Assembly: GCA_965229885.1 (NCBI GenBank)
Contig: CBDDJX010000003.1
Coordinates: forward strand, 1 to 64,000
From: DATLLJ01 sp965229885
GTDB lineage: Bacteria > Acidobacteriota > Vicinamibacteria > Vicinamibacterales > CAVVIG01
DNA length: 64,000 bases
Direction: 5' to 3'
Part shown: positions 8,626 to 17,387 of the stretch, piece after piece
Layout of the letters: each line of letters opens with the position of its first letter
How positions within the stretch are numbered: position 1 is the first letter of the stretch
Translations under genes and position numbers: made by a program
Notes under the pieces: generated by a model
The model's database searches: none
What the model saw: the letters and a program-made list of their open reading frames with translations, nothing else
What the model was told of the DNA's origin: nothing

Positions 8626-9143
8626 TGGCCGTCCTTGCGGGCCAGATTGCTTTCTACTATCTAGCGGCCGCCAGTGTCGCGAGCGCGATCCTGGCAGTGA
8701 CTCGCAGAAGTCCCGTGCACAGCATCCTCTGGGTGCTCGCCCTTTTCTTACATGTCGCTGGAATATTTCTGCTCGTGGGAGCCGAATTCCTGGCAGCGGT
8801 GCAGGTCATCGTGTACGCGGGTGCTATTTTGGTGTTCTATCTCTTCTTTATCATGCTCCTCGACTTGCCACAGGAGGCGGCGGGGCCACGATTCGGCGCT
8901 CATTGGCCATTGAGCGCGGCCGCCGGGTTAGTTTTCGCGGCGCTGGCGTGGTACGCCAATCAATCGGGGCTCGCACCGACCGCAACGCGTGTGGCGACTG
9001 AAGGACCTGCGCTAGGGAGCCTGTCGGCTGTCGGAACGGTCCTCTTCACCCAGTTCGCGCTTCCCTTCGAGATCGTATCTCTCATCCTGCTGGCCGCCAT
9101 CGTGGGCGCGGTGGTGATAGCCAAGAGAAAGACAGAGGCCTGA
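8625..9143 (+). CDS. nuoJ: NADH-quinone oxidoreductase subunit J
   Basis: A 172-residue membrane subunit of complex I. About five hydrophobic helices are visible, including the conserved third-helix motif VQVIVYAGAILVFYLF that lines the quinone/proton coupling region. The ATG at 8625 overlaps the stop of the CBS pseudogene by one base (TGATG) and has a better N terminus (MAVLAGQIAFYYLAAASV) than the in-frame extension. The stop overlaps the nuoK start by one base. First intact gene of the complex I locus. Confidence 0.93.
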   Translation: MAVLAGQIAFYYLAAASVASAILAVTRRSPVHSILWVLALFLHVAGIFLLVGAEFLAAVQVIVYAGAILVFYLFFIMLLDLPQEAAGPRFGAHWPLSAAAGLVFAALAWYANQSGLAPTATRVATEGPALGSLSAVGTVLFTQFALPFEIVSLILLAAIVGAVVIAKRKTEA

Positions 9144-9445
9144 TGGTACCTGTCGGCGCGTGCCTGGGACTGAGCGCGGTCCTGTTTGGAATCGGCCTGA
9201 TCGGCTTCCTCAGCCGACGCAACATTATTCTGATGCTCATCTCAGTCGAGATCATGCTCAATGCCGTGAACGTCAGCCTGGCGGCCTTCAGCCGTAACCT
9301 GCAGGACCAGCGCGGCCAGATCCTGGCTCTCTTTGTCATCGCCGTCGCTGCCGCCGAGGTCGCGGTCGGTCTGGGGCTGGTGCTCGCACTGAGTCGGAAC
9401 AGACCGGGAATCAGTGTCGAGGACCTGACCCAGCTGAAATGGTGA
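9143..9445 (+). CDS. nuoK: NADH-quinone oxidoreductase subunit K
   Basis: A 100-residue, three-helix subunit of the membrane arm (MrpC-like). The two membrane glutamates needed for proton transfer are at the classical positions, E36 (LISVEIMLN) and E72 (VAAAEVAVG). Length is exactly that of the family. It overlaps nuoJ by 1 bp and the next antiporter-like gene by 7 bp, so it is translationally coupled. Confidence 0.95.
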   Translation: MVPVGACLGLSAVLFGIGLIGFLSRRNIILMLISVEIMLNAVNVSLAAFSRNLQDQRGQILALFVIAVAAAEVAVGLGLVLALSRNRPGISVEDLTQLKW

Positions 9446-10935
9446 CGCCAGGCATGGCAGCGTTTTTTTCGATCACGCCTCTCCTCGCGATTCTCGTTTC
9501 GGTGGCGGGCACTTTTCTCATCGTGGCTACGGGCGAGCGCCGCCGCAACCTGAGGGAATTCTGGTCGGTCGCCGCCGGAGTGCTTCAATTCCTACTGGTG
9601 GTGTCGATGGCTCCAGCGGTCCTCGCTGGTCGCACACCGCAATTGGTGCTCTTCCGACTCCTTCCTGGAATCGAGCTCGCATTTCGCGCCGATGCCTTCG
9701 GCCTTCTGTTCGCCGGCGGGGCGTCCCTTCTGTGGATCGCAACCTCGTTCTACTCAATCGGCTACATGCGCACTCTCGAGGAGCACGCGCAGACTCGCTA
9801 CTTCGCCTGCTTCGCCTTGGCCTTATCCGCCACCATGGGCGTGGCCTTCGCGGCGAATCTCTTCACGCTGTTCCTGTTCTATGAAGCCTTGACGCTGGTG
9901 ACCTATCCCCTCGTGGGGCACAAGGAGACAGAGGAAGCCAAGGCCGGCGCACGCAAGTACGTCATCTATCTTCTGGGCGCTGCGAAACTGTTCCTCGTCA
10001 CCGGCATCATCTTGATTTACAACGTGGCGGGCACACTCGACTTCAGGAGCGGCGGAATCATCTCTGCTACCGCGGTGGCCGCTCAGCCGACGCTGCTCTA
10101 TGTTGCCTTCGCTCTGCTCCTGTTTGGGCTTGCCAAGAACGCCGTGATGCCCTTGCATAGCTGGCTGCCCGCCGCCATGGTGGCGCCCACGCCGGTCAGC
10201 GCGCTCCTGCATGCCGTGGCTGTCGTGAAGACCGGAGTCTTCTCCACGCTCCGGGTCTTTCTCTTCGTGTTCGGCGCAGCGGCCATGCAGGAGCTCGGCG
10301 CAGATCATCTAGCGTTGGGCCTTGCCTCGGTGACGATTCTTGTCGGGTCGCTCTTGGCCCTCGGCCAGGACAACCTGAAGGCCCGGCTGGCCTTCTCGAC
10401 GATCAGTCAGCTTTCCTACATCGTCCTCGGAGGAGCGCTGCTCACCACAAGCGGGGTCCTCGGCGGTATCGTCCACATCACGAATCACGCGGTCTCGAAG
10501 ATCACGCTGTTCCTCTGTGCTGGTTCGATTTACGTGTCCACGCATAAGACCGAGATCAGCCAGATGTCAGGACTGGCCAGGAAGATGCCGTGGACGATGG
10601 CCGCGTTTTCCGTGGCGTCCTTGAGCGTGATCGGCATACCTCCCTCGAGCGGCTTCGTCTCCAAGTGGTATCTGGCCCTCGGTGCACTGGAGTACCAACG
10701 TGTGTGGGGTCCGTGGCTGCTGGGCGTGCTGCTGGTTAGCTCGCTGCTGAACGGGGCCTACCTTGCCCCAATCGTGTACAAGGCGTACTTCGAGGAGGCT
10801 CCTGACGCCGGCCACGCCGAGGTCCGCGAGGTGCCTTGGATGGTCGTCCCCTTGGTACTCAGCGCCGTGGCCAGCTTGGTCCTGGGTATGTACCCGGGTC
10901 CTGTCCTAAAACTCGCAGGGATGGTAATGCCGTGA
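9439..10935 (+). CDS. Proton-antiporter-like complex I subunit (NuoL/MrpD-type), first copy
   Basis: A 498-residue polytopic protein of the proton-conducting membrane transporter family, in the place where nuoL normally stands. It keeps the functional glutamate E149 (LFLFYEALTLVTY) and lysine K233 (FGLAKNAVMPLHSWLP) of a proton half-channel. It lacks the long C-terminal lateral helix of true NuoL and is closer to MrpD/hydrogenase-4-type subunits. With the second copy at 11191 it replaces a single NuoL. ATG 9439 overlaps nuoK. Function as a proton pump module is known for the family; the split is inferred from order. Confidence 0.85.
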   Translation: MVTPGMAAFFSITPLLAILVSVAGTFLIVATGERRRNLREFWSVAAGVLQFLLVVSMAPAVLAGRTPQLVLFRLLPGIELAFRADAFGLLFAGGASLLWIATSFYSIGYMRTLEEHAQTRYFACFALALSATMGVAFAANLFTLFLFYEALTLVTYPLVGHKETEEAKAGARKYVIYLLGAAKLFLVTGIILIYNVAGTLDFRSGGIISATAVAAQPTLLYVAFALLLFGLAKNAVMPLHSWLPAAMVAPTPVSALLHAVAVVKTGVFSTLRVFLFVFGAAAMQELGADHLALGLASVTILVGSLLALGQDNLKARLAFSTISQLSYIVLGGALLTTSGVLGGIVHITNHAVSKITLFLCAGSIYVSTHKTEISQMSGLARKMPWTMAAFSVASLSVIGIPPSSGFVSKWYLALGALEYQRVWGPWLLGVLLVSSLLNGAYLAPIVYKAYFEEAPDAGHAEVREVPWMVVPLVLSAVASLVLGMYPGPVLKLAGMVMP

Positions 10936-11201
10936 CGTGGCTTGAAACGTATCTGGAGGATCCCGTCCGGTTGACGCGGCTGAAGCGCGGGTTCTACGTG
11001 ATTCTCGCGGCGATCCTCGGCAGCGAGGCCGTGGCCGCAGTGCCGGAACTTCTTTACAAGGACGAGCCACACTTCACGTTCGAGAACTGGCCGGCCTGGG
11101 GCTCTCTCTACGGTCTCGTCTCCTGCGTGCTGATCATCGTGGTGTCCAAGCTCCTCGGCAAGGTGTGGCTCATGCGTCGGGAAAACTACTATGACCGTTG
11201 A
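10932..11201 (+). CDS. Small two-helix membrane protein within the complex I locus
   Basis: A 90-residue protein starting at GTG 10932, overlapping the previous stop by 4 bp and the next ATG by 11 bp, so it is firmly inside the operon. It has two hydrophobic segments (YVILAAILGSEAVAAV and SLYGLVSCVLIIVVSKLLG) joined by an acidic/aromatic loop (LLYKDEPHFTFENWPAWG), and ends with basic and aromatic residues. It is not one of the 14 standard subunits. I infer an accessory subunit that packs between the two antiporter-like subunits. No named family is recognised. Confidence 0.7.
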   Translation: MTWLETYLEDPVRLTRLKRGFYVILAAILGSEAVAAVPELLYKDEPHFTFENWPAWGSLYGLVSCVLIIVVSKLLGKVWLMRRENYYDR

Positions 11202-12954
11202 GTGGGTACACCCAGGCCTCGTACTGATCGTTGGTGCCTGGCTCCTGCCCTTGCTCAAGGGCCAGACCAAGCGCCTGTTCATGGTCCTGCTGCCGGCCAT
11301 GGCTCTGGTCGACTGCGCGATGTTGCAGCCGGGGACCTACGGTGTGGTGCCCTTCCTCGGACAGAGTCTGGTGTTCGGCCGCGTGGACCGGCTGAGCCTG
11401 GTTTTTTCGTACGTCTTCGCGATCGTGTCCGTGGTGGGGATGGTCTATGCACTCCACGTGGACGATGACGCTCAGCATGTGGCGGCGCTGACGTACGCAG
11501 GCGGTGCGCTCGGCGTCACCTTCGCGGGGGACTTCCTGTCGCTCTTCCTGTTCTTTGAGCTGATGGCCGTGTCAGCCGTAATCCTCATCTGGCTGCGCCG
11601 CCAGCCGGAGGCCGTCGCCGCTGGATTCCGCTACCTCCTGGTCCATCTCGTTGGAGGATTGTGCCTGCTCGGAGGGATCGCCCTCCATTGGTCCCGGACC
11701 GGGTCGCTCGCCTTCGGGGACATGTCGCCCTATGCAGGAAGTGCAGCGTTCGCGCTGATCCTCGTCGCCTTCCTCATCAATGCGGCCGCGCCGCCCTTCG
11801 GGGCCTGGCTTCCAGATGCGTACCCGGAGGCGTCGGTCACGGGAGCGGTGTTTTTGACTGCCTTCACGACCAAGGCTGCCGTCTACGCCTTGATCCGCGG
11901 ATTCGCCGGCACGGAAATCCTTATCTGGTGGGGAGCCGCCATGGCGATCTACGGCGTGGTGTACGCCGTGCTCGAAAACGACGCGAGGCGGCTTCTTGCG
12001 TACCACATCATCAGCCAGGTGGGCTACATGGTATGTGGTGTGGGAATTGGTGTCGAGCTGGCCCTAAACGGCGCAACCGCCCACGCCTTCGCGCACATTC
12101 TCTATAAGGCGGTTCTCTTCATGGGAGCGGGCGCTGTACTTGAAGTGACTGGCCGGCGGAAACTCGGCGAGATGGGCGGGCTCTACAAGACGATGCCGGT
12201 CACGCTCACCCTCTACATGATTGGTGCGTTCGCCATTTCTGCTGTACCACTCTTCAGCGGCTTCGTGAGCAAGTCGATGGTCATTGCCGCCGCAGCTGGA
12301 GATCACAACGCGGCCATTTTCCTCATGCTGACGCTCGCTTCGGCCGGGACCTTCCTCCACACGGGGCTCAAGCTTCCGTACTACATGTTCTTCGGCAAGG
12401 ACTCCGGCCTGCGCGCTCACGAGCCGCCCAAGAACATGCTCGTGGCCATGGGTCTGGCTGCAGCCGCGTGCGTGCTCATCGGGATGTTCCCGTCGCTCTT
12501 GTATTCACACCTCCCGTATCCCGTGGAGTTCGTTCCGTATACCGTCCGGCACGTCATGTCCACCATGGGGCTGTTGAGCTTCACGGCGCTCGGATTCTTC
12601 CTGCTGCTCAGCCACCTGGATCCCGAGCCCAAGATCAGCCTGGACACGGACTGGTTCTACCGTCGCGGCTCATCGGCCGTGATGACTCTGTCCCGTGGCG
12701 CGCTTGTGCAGGTCGAGGGCGTCGTGGGGCAGGTGTACGAAGTCGTGACGCAGCGGTGCGTGCTGCGCGCGGCCGCGCGGCTGCGCGATCTTGACACTCG
12801 TGTGATCGACGCCGCCGCGGTCGGCGTCGGCCGACTCACCCAGGCCTTGAGCAAGGGCTTGAGCACAACGGTGACCGGCAACACCCAGTACTATGGACTC
12901 CTCATGGCAGCCGGCGTCGTGGTTGCTATGGCGCTTGCAGTCTTCGGCCGGTGA
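11191..12954 (+). CDS. Na+/H+ antiporter subunit D-like complex I subunit, second copy
   Basis: A 587-residue membrane protein. The first 450 residues form the proton-conducting transporter core with E123 (LFLFFELMAVSAVIL). In the broken helix 7 the usual lysine is replaced by asparagine, N197 in LINAAAPPFGAWLPDA. After residue 450 comes an extra region with a helix (LLSFTALGFFLLLSHL), a soluble linker and a last helix (GLLMAAGVVVAMALAVF). The tail could act like the lateral helix of NuoL. ATG 11191 overlaps the small protein; the stop overlaps nuoM (GTGA). Confidence 0.82.
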   Translation: MTVEWVHPGLVLIVGAWLLPLLKGQTKRLFMVLLPAMALVDCAMLQPGTYGVVPFLGQSLVFGRVDRLSLVFSYVFAIVSVVGMVYALHVDDDAQHVAALTYAGGALGVTFAGDFLSLFLFFELMAVSAVILIWLRRQPEAVAAGFRYLLVHLVGGLCLLGGIALHWSRTGSLAFGDMSPYAGSAAFALILVAFLINAAAPPFGAWLPDAYPEASVTGAVFLTAFTTKAAVYALIRGFAGTEILIWWGAAMAIYGVVYAVLENDARRLLAYHIISQVGYMVCGVGIGVELALNGATAHAFAHILYKAVLFMGAGAVLEVTGRRKLGEMGGLYKTMPVTLTLYMIGAFAISAVPLFSGFVSKSMVIAAAAGDHNAAIFLMLTLASAGTFLHTGLKLPYYMFFGKDSGLRAHEPPKNMLVAMGLAAAACVLIGMFPSLLYSHLPYPVEFVPYTVRHVMSTMGLLSFTALGFFLLLSHLDPEPKISLDTDWFYRRGSSAVMTLSRGALVQVEGVVGQVYEVVTQRCVLRAAARLRDLDTRVIDAAAVGVGRLTQALSKGLSTTVTGNTQYYGLLMAAGVVVAMALAVFGR

Positions 12955-14435
12955 TCACATACCCCATCCTCACGGTCGCGACCTTTCTGCCCTTAGTCGG
13001 GGCGGCCGCCATCCTCTTATTCGGCGATCGGCTGGCACGGTGGATAGCTCTGGCGACAACCCTGGCTACGCTGGCTGTCTCCGCGCCGCTCTATCTGCTC
13101 TTTGACAAGACTTCGAGCGCCCTGCAGTTCGTCGAGGTCGTGGACTGGATTCCGTCGTGGAGTATTCGCTATGGGATGGGCGTTGACGGCATCAGTCTTC
13201 CCTTCATCTTCCTATCAGCAGTGCTGAGCGTGCTGTGTGTGGGCGCTTCGTGGACCGCGGTGCAGACGCGCGTCCGGGACTTCTACGCCGCGCTTCTCGT
13301 CACCGAAACAGCGATGATCGGTGTGTTCGCTTGCACTAATTTTTTCCTCTTTTACGTGTTCTGGGAACTCATGATCGTTCCCATGTTCCTCCTCATCGGC
13401 GTGTGGGGAGGACCGCGCCGCACGTACGCCGCGGTCAAGTTCTTGATGTTTACGCTCGCGGGAAGCGTGCTGATGCTCGTGGGCCTCATCACGCTCCTAT
13501 ACGCGGCCGGTACTCTGGACTTCCAGGCCCTCGCCAAAACGACGCTGAGCCCTCAGCTCCAGACGTGGCTCTTTCTGGCTTTTCTGGCTGCGTTTGCGGT
13601 CAAGGTCCCCATGTTCCCCGTGCACACCTGGTTGCCGGATGCCCACACCGAAGCGCCAACGGCAGGAAGCGTGATCCTGGCAGGCGTTCTCCTCAAGATG
13701 GGTGCCTATGGCTTCTTGAGAATTTCTCTGCCGATACTGCCCGACGCCGTGCAGATTTTCCGCACCTCCATGCTGGTGCTGTCCGTCGCAGCCATCGTCT
13801 ATGGCGCGTACGTGACGCTGGCACAGACGGATATCAAACGGCTCATCGCCTACTCCAGCATCAGTCACATGGGCTTCGTCACGCTGGGTATCTTCACGTT
13901 GAACCGGAACGGCGGGAATGGCGTCGAAGGCGCGATCCTCCAGATGGTGAACCACGGGATCGTCACCGGCGCCCTCTTCTTGTGCGTCGGCATGATCTAC
14001 GAGCGGACGCACACGCGGGAAATCGCGGACTATGGGGGACTCTTCAAGCTCGCACCGATCTACACTACATTCCTGGCGCTCTTCTGCCTGGCCGCTTCAG
14101 GATTCCCGGGCTTGAATTCCTTCGTGGGGGAGTTCCTCATCGTCAGCGGAGCCTTCAAGGCCTGGCCTTGGCTCGGCGTGATGGGTGTCTGGGGCGTCGC
14201 GTTGGGCACCACCTACATACTCTGGCTCTACAACCGGATGGCGCTCGGTGATGTCAAGCCAGGACTGCGAGAGCTGCCCCTCGAGCTCAACGCCCGGGAG
14301 ATGGCGACCCTGGTCCCCCTGGCGATCCTGGCCCTGGTCATCGGCCTCTACCCCGAGAGCGTGCTGAGCTTTCTACGCGCGTCCGTGGAACAGTTGCCAG
14401 GTGTGGTCGCGGCCAGCGCGATGGGGCGCTTGTGA
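12951..14435 (+). CDS. nuoM: NADH-quinone oxidoreductase subunit M
   Basis: A 494-residue antiporter-like subunit of the complex I membrane arm. The proton-path residues are visible: E139 in FYVFWELMIVPMFLLIG and K218 in FAVKVPMFPVHTWLPDAH, plus KRLIAYSSISHMGFV. Length fits NuoM. It starts with GTG at 12951, overlapping the previous stop by 4 bp, and its stop overlaps the nuoN GTG in the same way. Confidence 0.95.
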   Translation: MITYPILTVATFLPLVGAAAILLFGDRLARWIALATTLATLAVSAPLYLLFDKTSSALQFVEVVDWIPSWSIRYGMGVDGISLPFIFLSAVLSVLCVGASWTAVQTRVRDFYAALLVTETAMIGVFACTNFFLFYVFWELMIVPMFLLIGVWGGPRRTYAAVKFLMFTLAGSVLMLVGLITLLYAAGTLDFQALAKTTLSPQLQTWLFLAFLAAFAVKVPMFPVHTWLPDAHTEAPTAGSVILAGVLLKMGAYGFLRISLPILPDAVQIFRTSMLVLSVAAIVYGAYVTLAQTDIKRLIAYSSISHMGFVTLGIFTLNRNGGNGVEGAILQMVNHGIVTGALFLCVGMIYERTHTREIADYGGLFKLAPIYTTFLALFCLAASGFPGLNSFVGEFLIVSGAFKAWPWLGVMGVWGVALGTTYILWLYNRMALGDVKPGLRELPLELNAREMATLVPLAILALVIGLYPESVLSFLRASVEQLPGVVAASAMGRL

Positions 14436-15844
14436 CTGTGACTGATCTGAGTCTCCTGCTTCCGGAGCTCATTCTTGTCGGTGCGGCCCTGGCGCTCCTG
14501 GTGGTGGCGCGTCGCGTGCAGCACGCCCGGTCGGCCGCCACCTGGGTGGTGATCGCTGCCTTCGCCGCCGCCATTGGCTCCGTGTGGATTTTTTCGTCGG
14601 GAGGTCCAAGAACCGGGTTTGGAGACACCATTGCGAGCGACAGCTACGGGCTTTTTTTCAATGTGCTTTTTGCTGCGACCCTGGTCCTGGCCGCGCTCCT
14701 CTCGGTGAAGCACGTCGACGCGGAGCATGTCCGGCCTGGCGAGTTCTACGCACTGCTCCTGCTGGCCGTAACAGGCATGATGCTGGCGGCGTCAGCCCTG
14801 GACCTCTTGGTCGTCTACCTGGGGTTGGAGCTGATGACTCTCTGCTCGTACGTGATGGTGGGGATCACGCGTGAGCGATCCATCTCGAATGAGGCTGCGA
14901 TCAAGTACTTCCTCTTGGCTTCCTTCGCATCGGCTCTGCTTCTCTACGGGATCAGCCTCACGTACGGTGTCACAGGCGCCACGGGCTACGGGGCCATCGC
15001 TTCCTCTGGGCGCACCTTGGGGCAACACCCGCTCTTGCTCGCAGGCGTGGCGCTCGTGGCCGTCGGGCTCGCCTTCAAGATCGCGGCGGTGCCATTCCAT
15101 GCCTGGGCCCCGGACGCCTACCAAGGTGCAGGCACGCCGGTCGCGGCATTCCTGGCCGCCGGCTCCAAGGCGGCGGGCCTGGCGGCTCTGGGACGAGTTG
15201 GTCTCGTCGCGTTCGCGCCTGAGCAGCGCCTCTGGTCAGAGATTCTGATAGGGCTTGCGGTGCTGTCCATCGCAGGAGGGAGCCTGCTCGCGCTCTCTCA
15301 ATCCAACATGAAGCGCCTGCTGGCCTATTCGTCCATCGCGCACGCTGGGTACGCGCTCCTCGGCCTTCTCGCTGGAACACCGGGCGGAGTCTCCGCGACC
15401 ATGACGTACGCGTTCGCCTACGCCTTCATGACGCTCGGTGCCTTCGGCATCGTCATCGGCTTGGGACCGCGCGGCGAGGATCTGTCAGGGTATCAGGGCT
15501 TGGCGACAACCGCTCCGGGGACGGCCGCCTTGATGTTCGTCTTCCTGCTGTCGCTGACCGGCATCCCGCCAACGGCGGGATTCACGGCCAAGTTCGGCGT
15601 GATCCTAAGCGCCGTGCAAACGGGCCATACGGCGCTGGCGGTCCTCGCGGTGGTGTGCAGCGTGATATCGGCGTTCTTCTACCTGCGGGTGGCCGTCCTG
15701 ATGTACATGGCGGAACCACAGGGCTCGGCGCCGGGACGCCTTCCGGCTGCCGTGACTGCAGCCCTTGCGGTCGCGGCGTTTGTCACGATCGTCGGGGGGA
15801 TCTTTCCCGGCGTTTTTTCAGCGTGGGCAGTGGCACCGTACTAG
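14432..15844 (+). CDS. nuoN: NADH-quinone oxidoreductase subunit N
   Basis: A 470-residue antiporter-like subunit. Key residues match the E. coli numbering closely: E133 (YLGLELMTLCSYVMVG) and K216 (LAFKIAAVPFHAWAPDAYQG), with KRLLAYSSIAHAGYAL further on. GTG start at 14432. It ends the membrane half of the locus and is followed by the only real intergenic gap of the operon (42 bp). Confidence 0.95.
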   Translation: MTVTDLSLLLPELILVGAALALLVVARRVQHARSAATWVVIAAFAAAIGSVWIFSSGGPRTGFGDTIASDSYGLFFNVLFAATLVLAALLSVKHVDAEHVRPGEFYALLLLAVTGMMLAASALDLLVVYLGLELMTLCSYVMVGITRERSISNEAAIKYFLLASFASALLLYGISLTYGVTGATGYGAIASSGRTLGQHPLLLAGVALVAVGLAFKIAAVPFHAWAPDAYQGAGTPVAAFLAAGSKAAGLAALGRVGLVAFAPEQRLWSEILIGLAVLSIAGGSLLALSQSNMKRLLAYSSIAHAGYALLGLLAGTPGGVSATMTYAFAYAFMTLGAFGIVIGLGPRGEDLSGYQGLATTAPGTAALMFVFLLSLTGIPPTAGFTAKFGVILSAVQTGHTALAVLAVVCSVISAFFYLRVAVLMYMAEPQGSAPGRLPAAVTAALAVAAFVTIVGGIFPGVFSAWAVAPY

Positions 15845-15848
15845 CAAG

Positions 15849-15864
15849 CATTGTATGTACAATG
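15849..15864. promoter_or_regulatory. AT-rich palindrome in the nuoN-nuoA gap
   Basis: CATTGTA-TG-TACAATG has perfect 7-bp arms with a 2-bp centre and lies 23 bp before the nuoA ATG. It is the only symmetrical AT-rich site in the locus and could bind a regulator. It does not match the longer Rex consensus (TTGTGAA, 4 nt, TTCACAA). No classical -10/-35 is evident. Confidence 0.35.
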
Positions 15865-15886
15865 AAGCCATCCATAACCTGTCGCA

Positions 15887-16240
15887 ATGATTGAATATAT
15901 CGGCGTCGTGATCTTCTTCGTCCTGGCCGGGACGGTGGCCGGCGCGTTTATTTTTCTGGGATCGATTCTCGGCCCGAAGAAACCATCGAAGGTGAAATTA
16001 GAGCCGTTCGAGTGCGGAGAGGTTCCGTTCGCTCTGCCGACCGGCCACCTGTCGGTCAAGTACTACCTCACCGCGATGCTCTTTATTCTGTTCGACGTCG
16101 AGCTCGTTTTTATTTTTCCGTGGGCCGTCGCCTATCGTGGGCTCGGTGTCTTGGGTCTCGTGGAGATGATCATCTTTCTCGTGATCCTGATGTCAGGATT
16201 CTTTTACGCCTGGGACAATGGCGCCTTGGAGTGGCAATGA
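15887..16240 (+). CDS. nuoA: NADH-quinone oxidoreductase subunit A
   Basis: A 117-residue, three-helix subunit near the quinone site. The conserved loop LEPFECGEVPF (with the Cys and acidic residues of the family) and the second-helix acidic stretch ILFDVELVFIFPWA are present. No strong Shine-Dalgarno is seen. Its stop overlaps nuoB by 3 bp. Confidence 0.95.
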   Translation: MIEYIGVVIFFVLAGTVAGAFIFLGSILGPKKPSKVKLEPFECGEVPFALPTGHLSVKYYLTAMLFILFDVELVFIFPWAVAYRGLGVLGLVEMIIFLVILMSGFFYAWDNGALEWQ

Positions 16241-16752
16241 TGAATGAGCTGTCGAGCGAAGCCGGATTCTTCACGACTCGAGTCGACGAGGCCCTTGGCT
16301 GGGCCCGGAAGTTCTCGATCTTCCAGTATCCGTTCGTGACGGCCTGCTGTGGGATGGAGTACATGGCCGCGGCCTGCTCGCATTACGACGTCGACCGCTT
16401 CGGCGCCGGCCTGCCGAGATTTTCTCCGCGCCAGGCGGACGTGCTCTTCGTGGTCGGCACGATCAGCCATAAGATGTTGCCGGTGCTCAAGCGCATCTAC
16501 GATCAGATGGCCGAGCCCAAGTGGGTCGTCTCGTTCGGCGTCTGCACCTGCACAGGCGGCTTCTACGACAACTACGCGACGGTCATGGGAATTGACACGA
16601 TCATGCCGGTGGATGTGTACATCCCGGGCTGTCCCCCCCGGCCGGAGTATGTCCTCGACGGGTTGATCAAGCTCCAGGCCAAGATTGCTGCCGAGCACTC
16701 GAGCGGCCAGCGTTCAGCCCCGGAGATCAGGCCGGCGGAGTTGGCGCGATGA
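16237..16752 (+). CDS. nuoB: NADH-quinone oxidoreductase subunit B (cluster N2)
   Basis: A 171-residue peripheral subunit holding the terminal [4Fe-4S] cluster N2. Ligands are the tandem C37-C38 (TACCGMEYMA), C103 (GVCTCTGGFYDN) and C132 (PGCPPRPE), with exactly the E. coli spacing. The ATG at 16237 overlaps the nuoA stop. A longer in-frame extension is antisense-like and rejected. It overlaps nuoC by 4 bp. Confidence 0.96.
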   Translation: MMNELSSEAGFFTTRVDEALGWARKFSIFQYPFVTACCGMEYMAAACSHYDVDRFGAGLPRFSPRQADVLFVVGTISHKMLPVLKRIYDQMAEPKWVVSFGVCTCTGGFYDNYATVMGIDTIMPVDVYIPGCPPRPEYVLDGLIKLQAKIAAEHSSGQRSAPEIRPAELAR

Positions 16753-17387
16753 CGACCGCGGCGCTGATTCAGGCGGTCAGAGACCGCTTTCCGCATGCGG
16801 TCACCGCCTCTCACGCGTACCGGGGCGATGCCACGGTGATCGTCAGCCGCGAGTTCCTGCTCGAGGTGGCGCGGACGCTCAAAGACGACCCCGCGTTCCA
16901 GATGAATTTCCTGATGGACCTCACGGCCGTGGACTTTTCCACGTTTGGGACGAAGCAATCGCCAGCCTTCTTTGCCCACGCTGGCGTCGCCGTGAGGCCT
17001 AAACCGGAGATTCCGGACGAGGATCCCTGGCCCGGCCCCCCGGTCTCCCACCCCAGCGCGGGTGCCGCGCCGGGGACCCCGGAACCGGCGCGCTTTGTCG
17101 TCGTCTACCATCTGTTTTCTCTGCCGCTCAAACACCGGCTGCGCGTCGAGGTCCCTGTGGACGACGTGGCAGACGCTGAGGAAGCTGACCTGGAGGTCGA
17201 TTCGCTCAGCGCCCTGTGGGCCGGCGCGGATTGGCTCGAGCGGGAGGTCTGGGACATGTTCGGCATCCGCTTCCGGGGACACCCGAATCTGAAACGCATC
17301 CTCATGTACGACCAGTTCGTCGGCCATCCGCTCCGGAAGGATTACCCGGTCAACAAGCGGCAGCCGTTGATAGGGCCGGTCAACTAG
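16749..17387 (+). CDS. nuoC: NADH-quinone oxidoreductase subunit C (30 kDa)
   Basis: A 212-residue separate NuoC, not fused to NuoD. The hallmark LEREVWDMFGIRFRGHPNL and the end YPVNKRQPLIGP are present. A proline- and alanine-rich insertion of about 30 residues around positions 85-115 (DPWPGPPVSHPSAGAAPGTP) interrupts the beta-sheet domain and is unusual. The stop TAG abuts the nuoD ATG with no gap, so amber is a normal stop in this genome. Confidence 0.93.
   Translation: MTTAALIQAVRDRFPHAVTASHAYRGDATVIVSREFLLEVARTLKDDPAFQMNFLMDLTAVDFSTFGTKQSPAFFAHAGVAVRPKPEIPDEDPWPGPPVSHPSAGAAPGTPEPARFVVVYHLFSLPLKHRLRVEVPVDDVADAEEADLEVDSLSALWAGADWLEREVWDMFGIRFRGHPNLKRILMYDQFVGHPLRKDYPVNKRQPLIGPVN

Noticed and set aside
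9439..12954. Independent Mrp antiporter operon
   Set aside because: Only D-type subunits are present, without MrpA/B/E/F/G homologues, and the genes are translationally coupled to nuoK and nuoM, so they belong to complex I.
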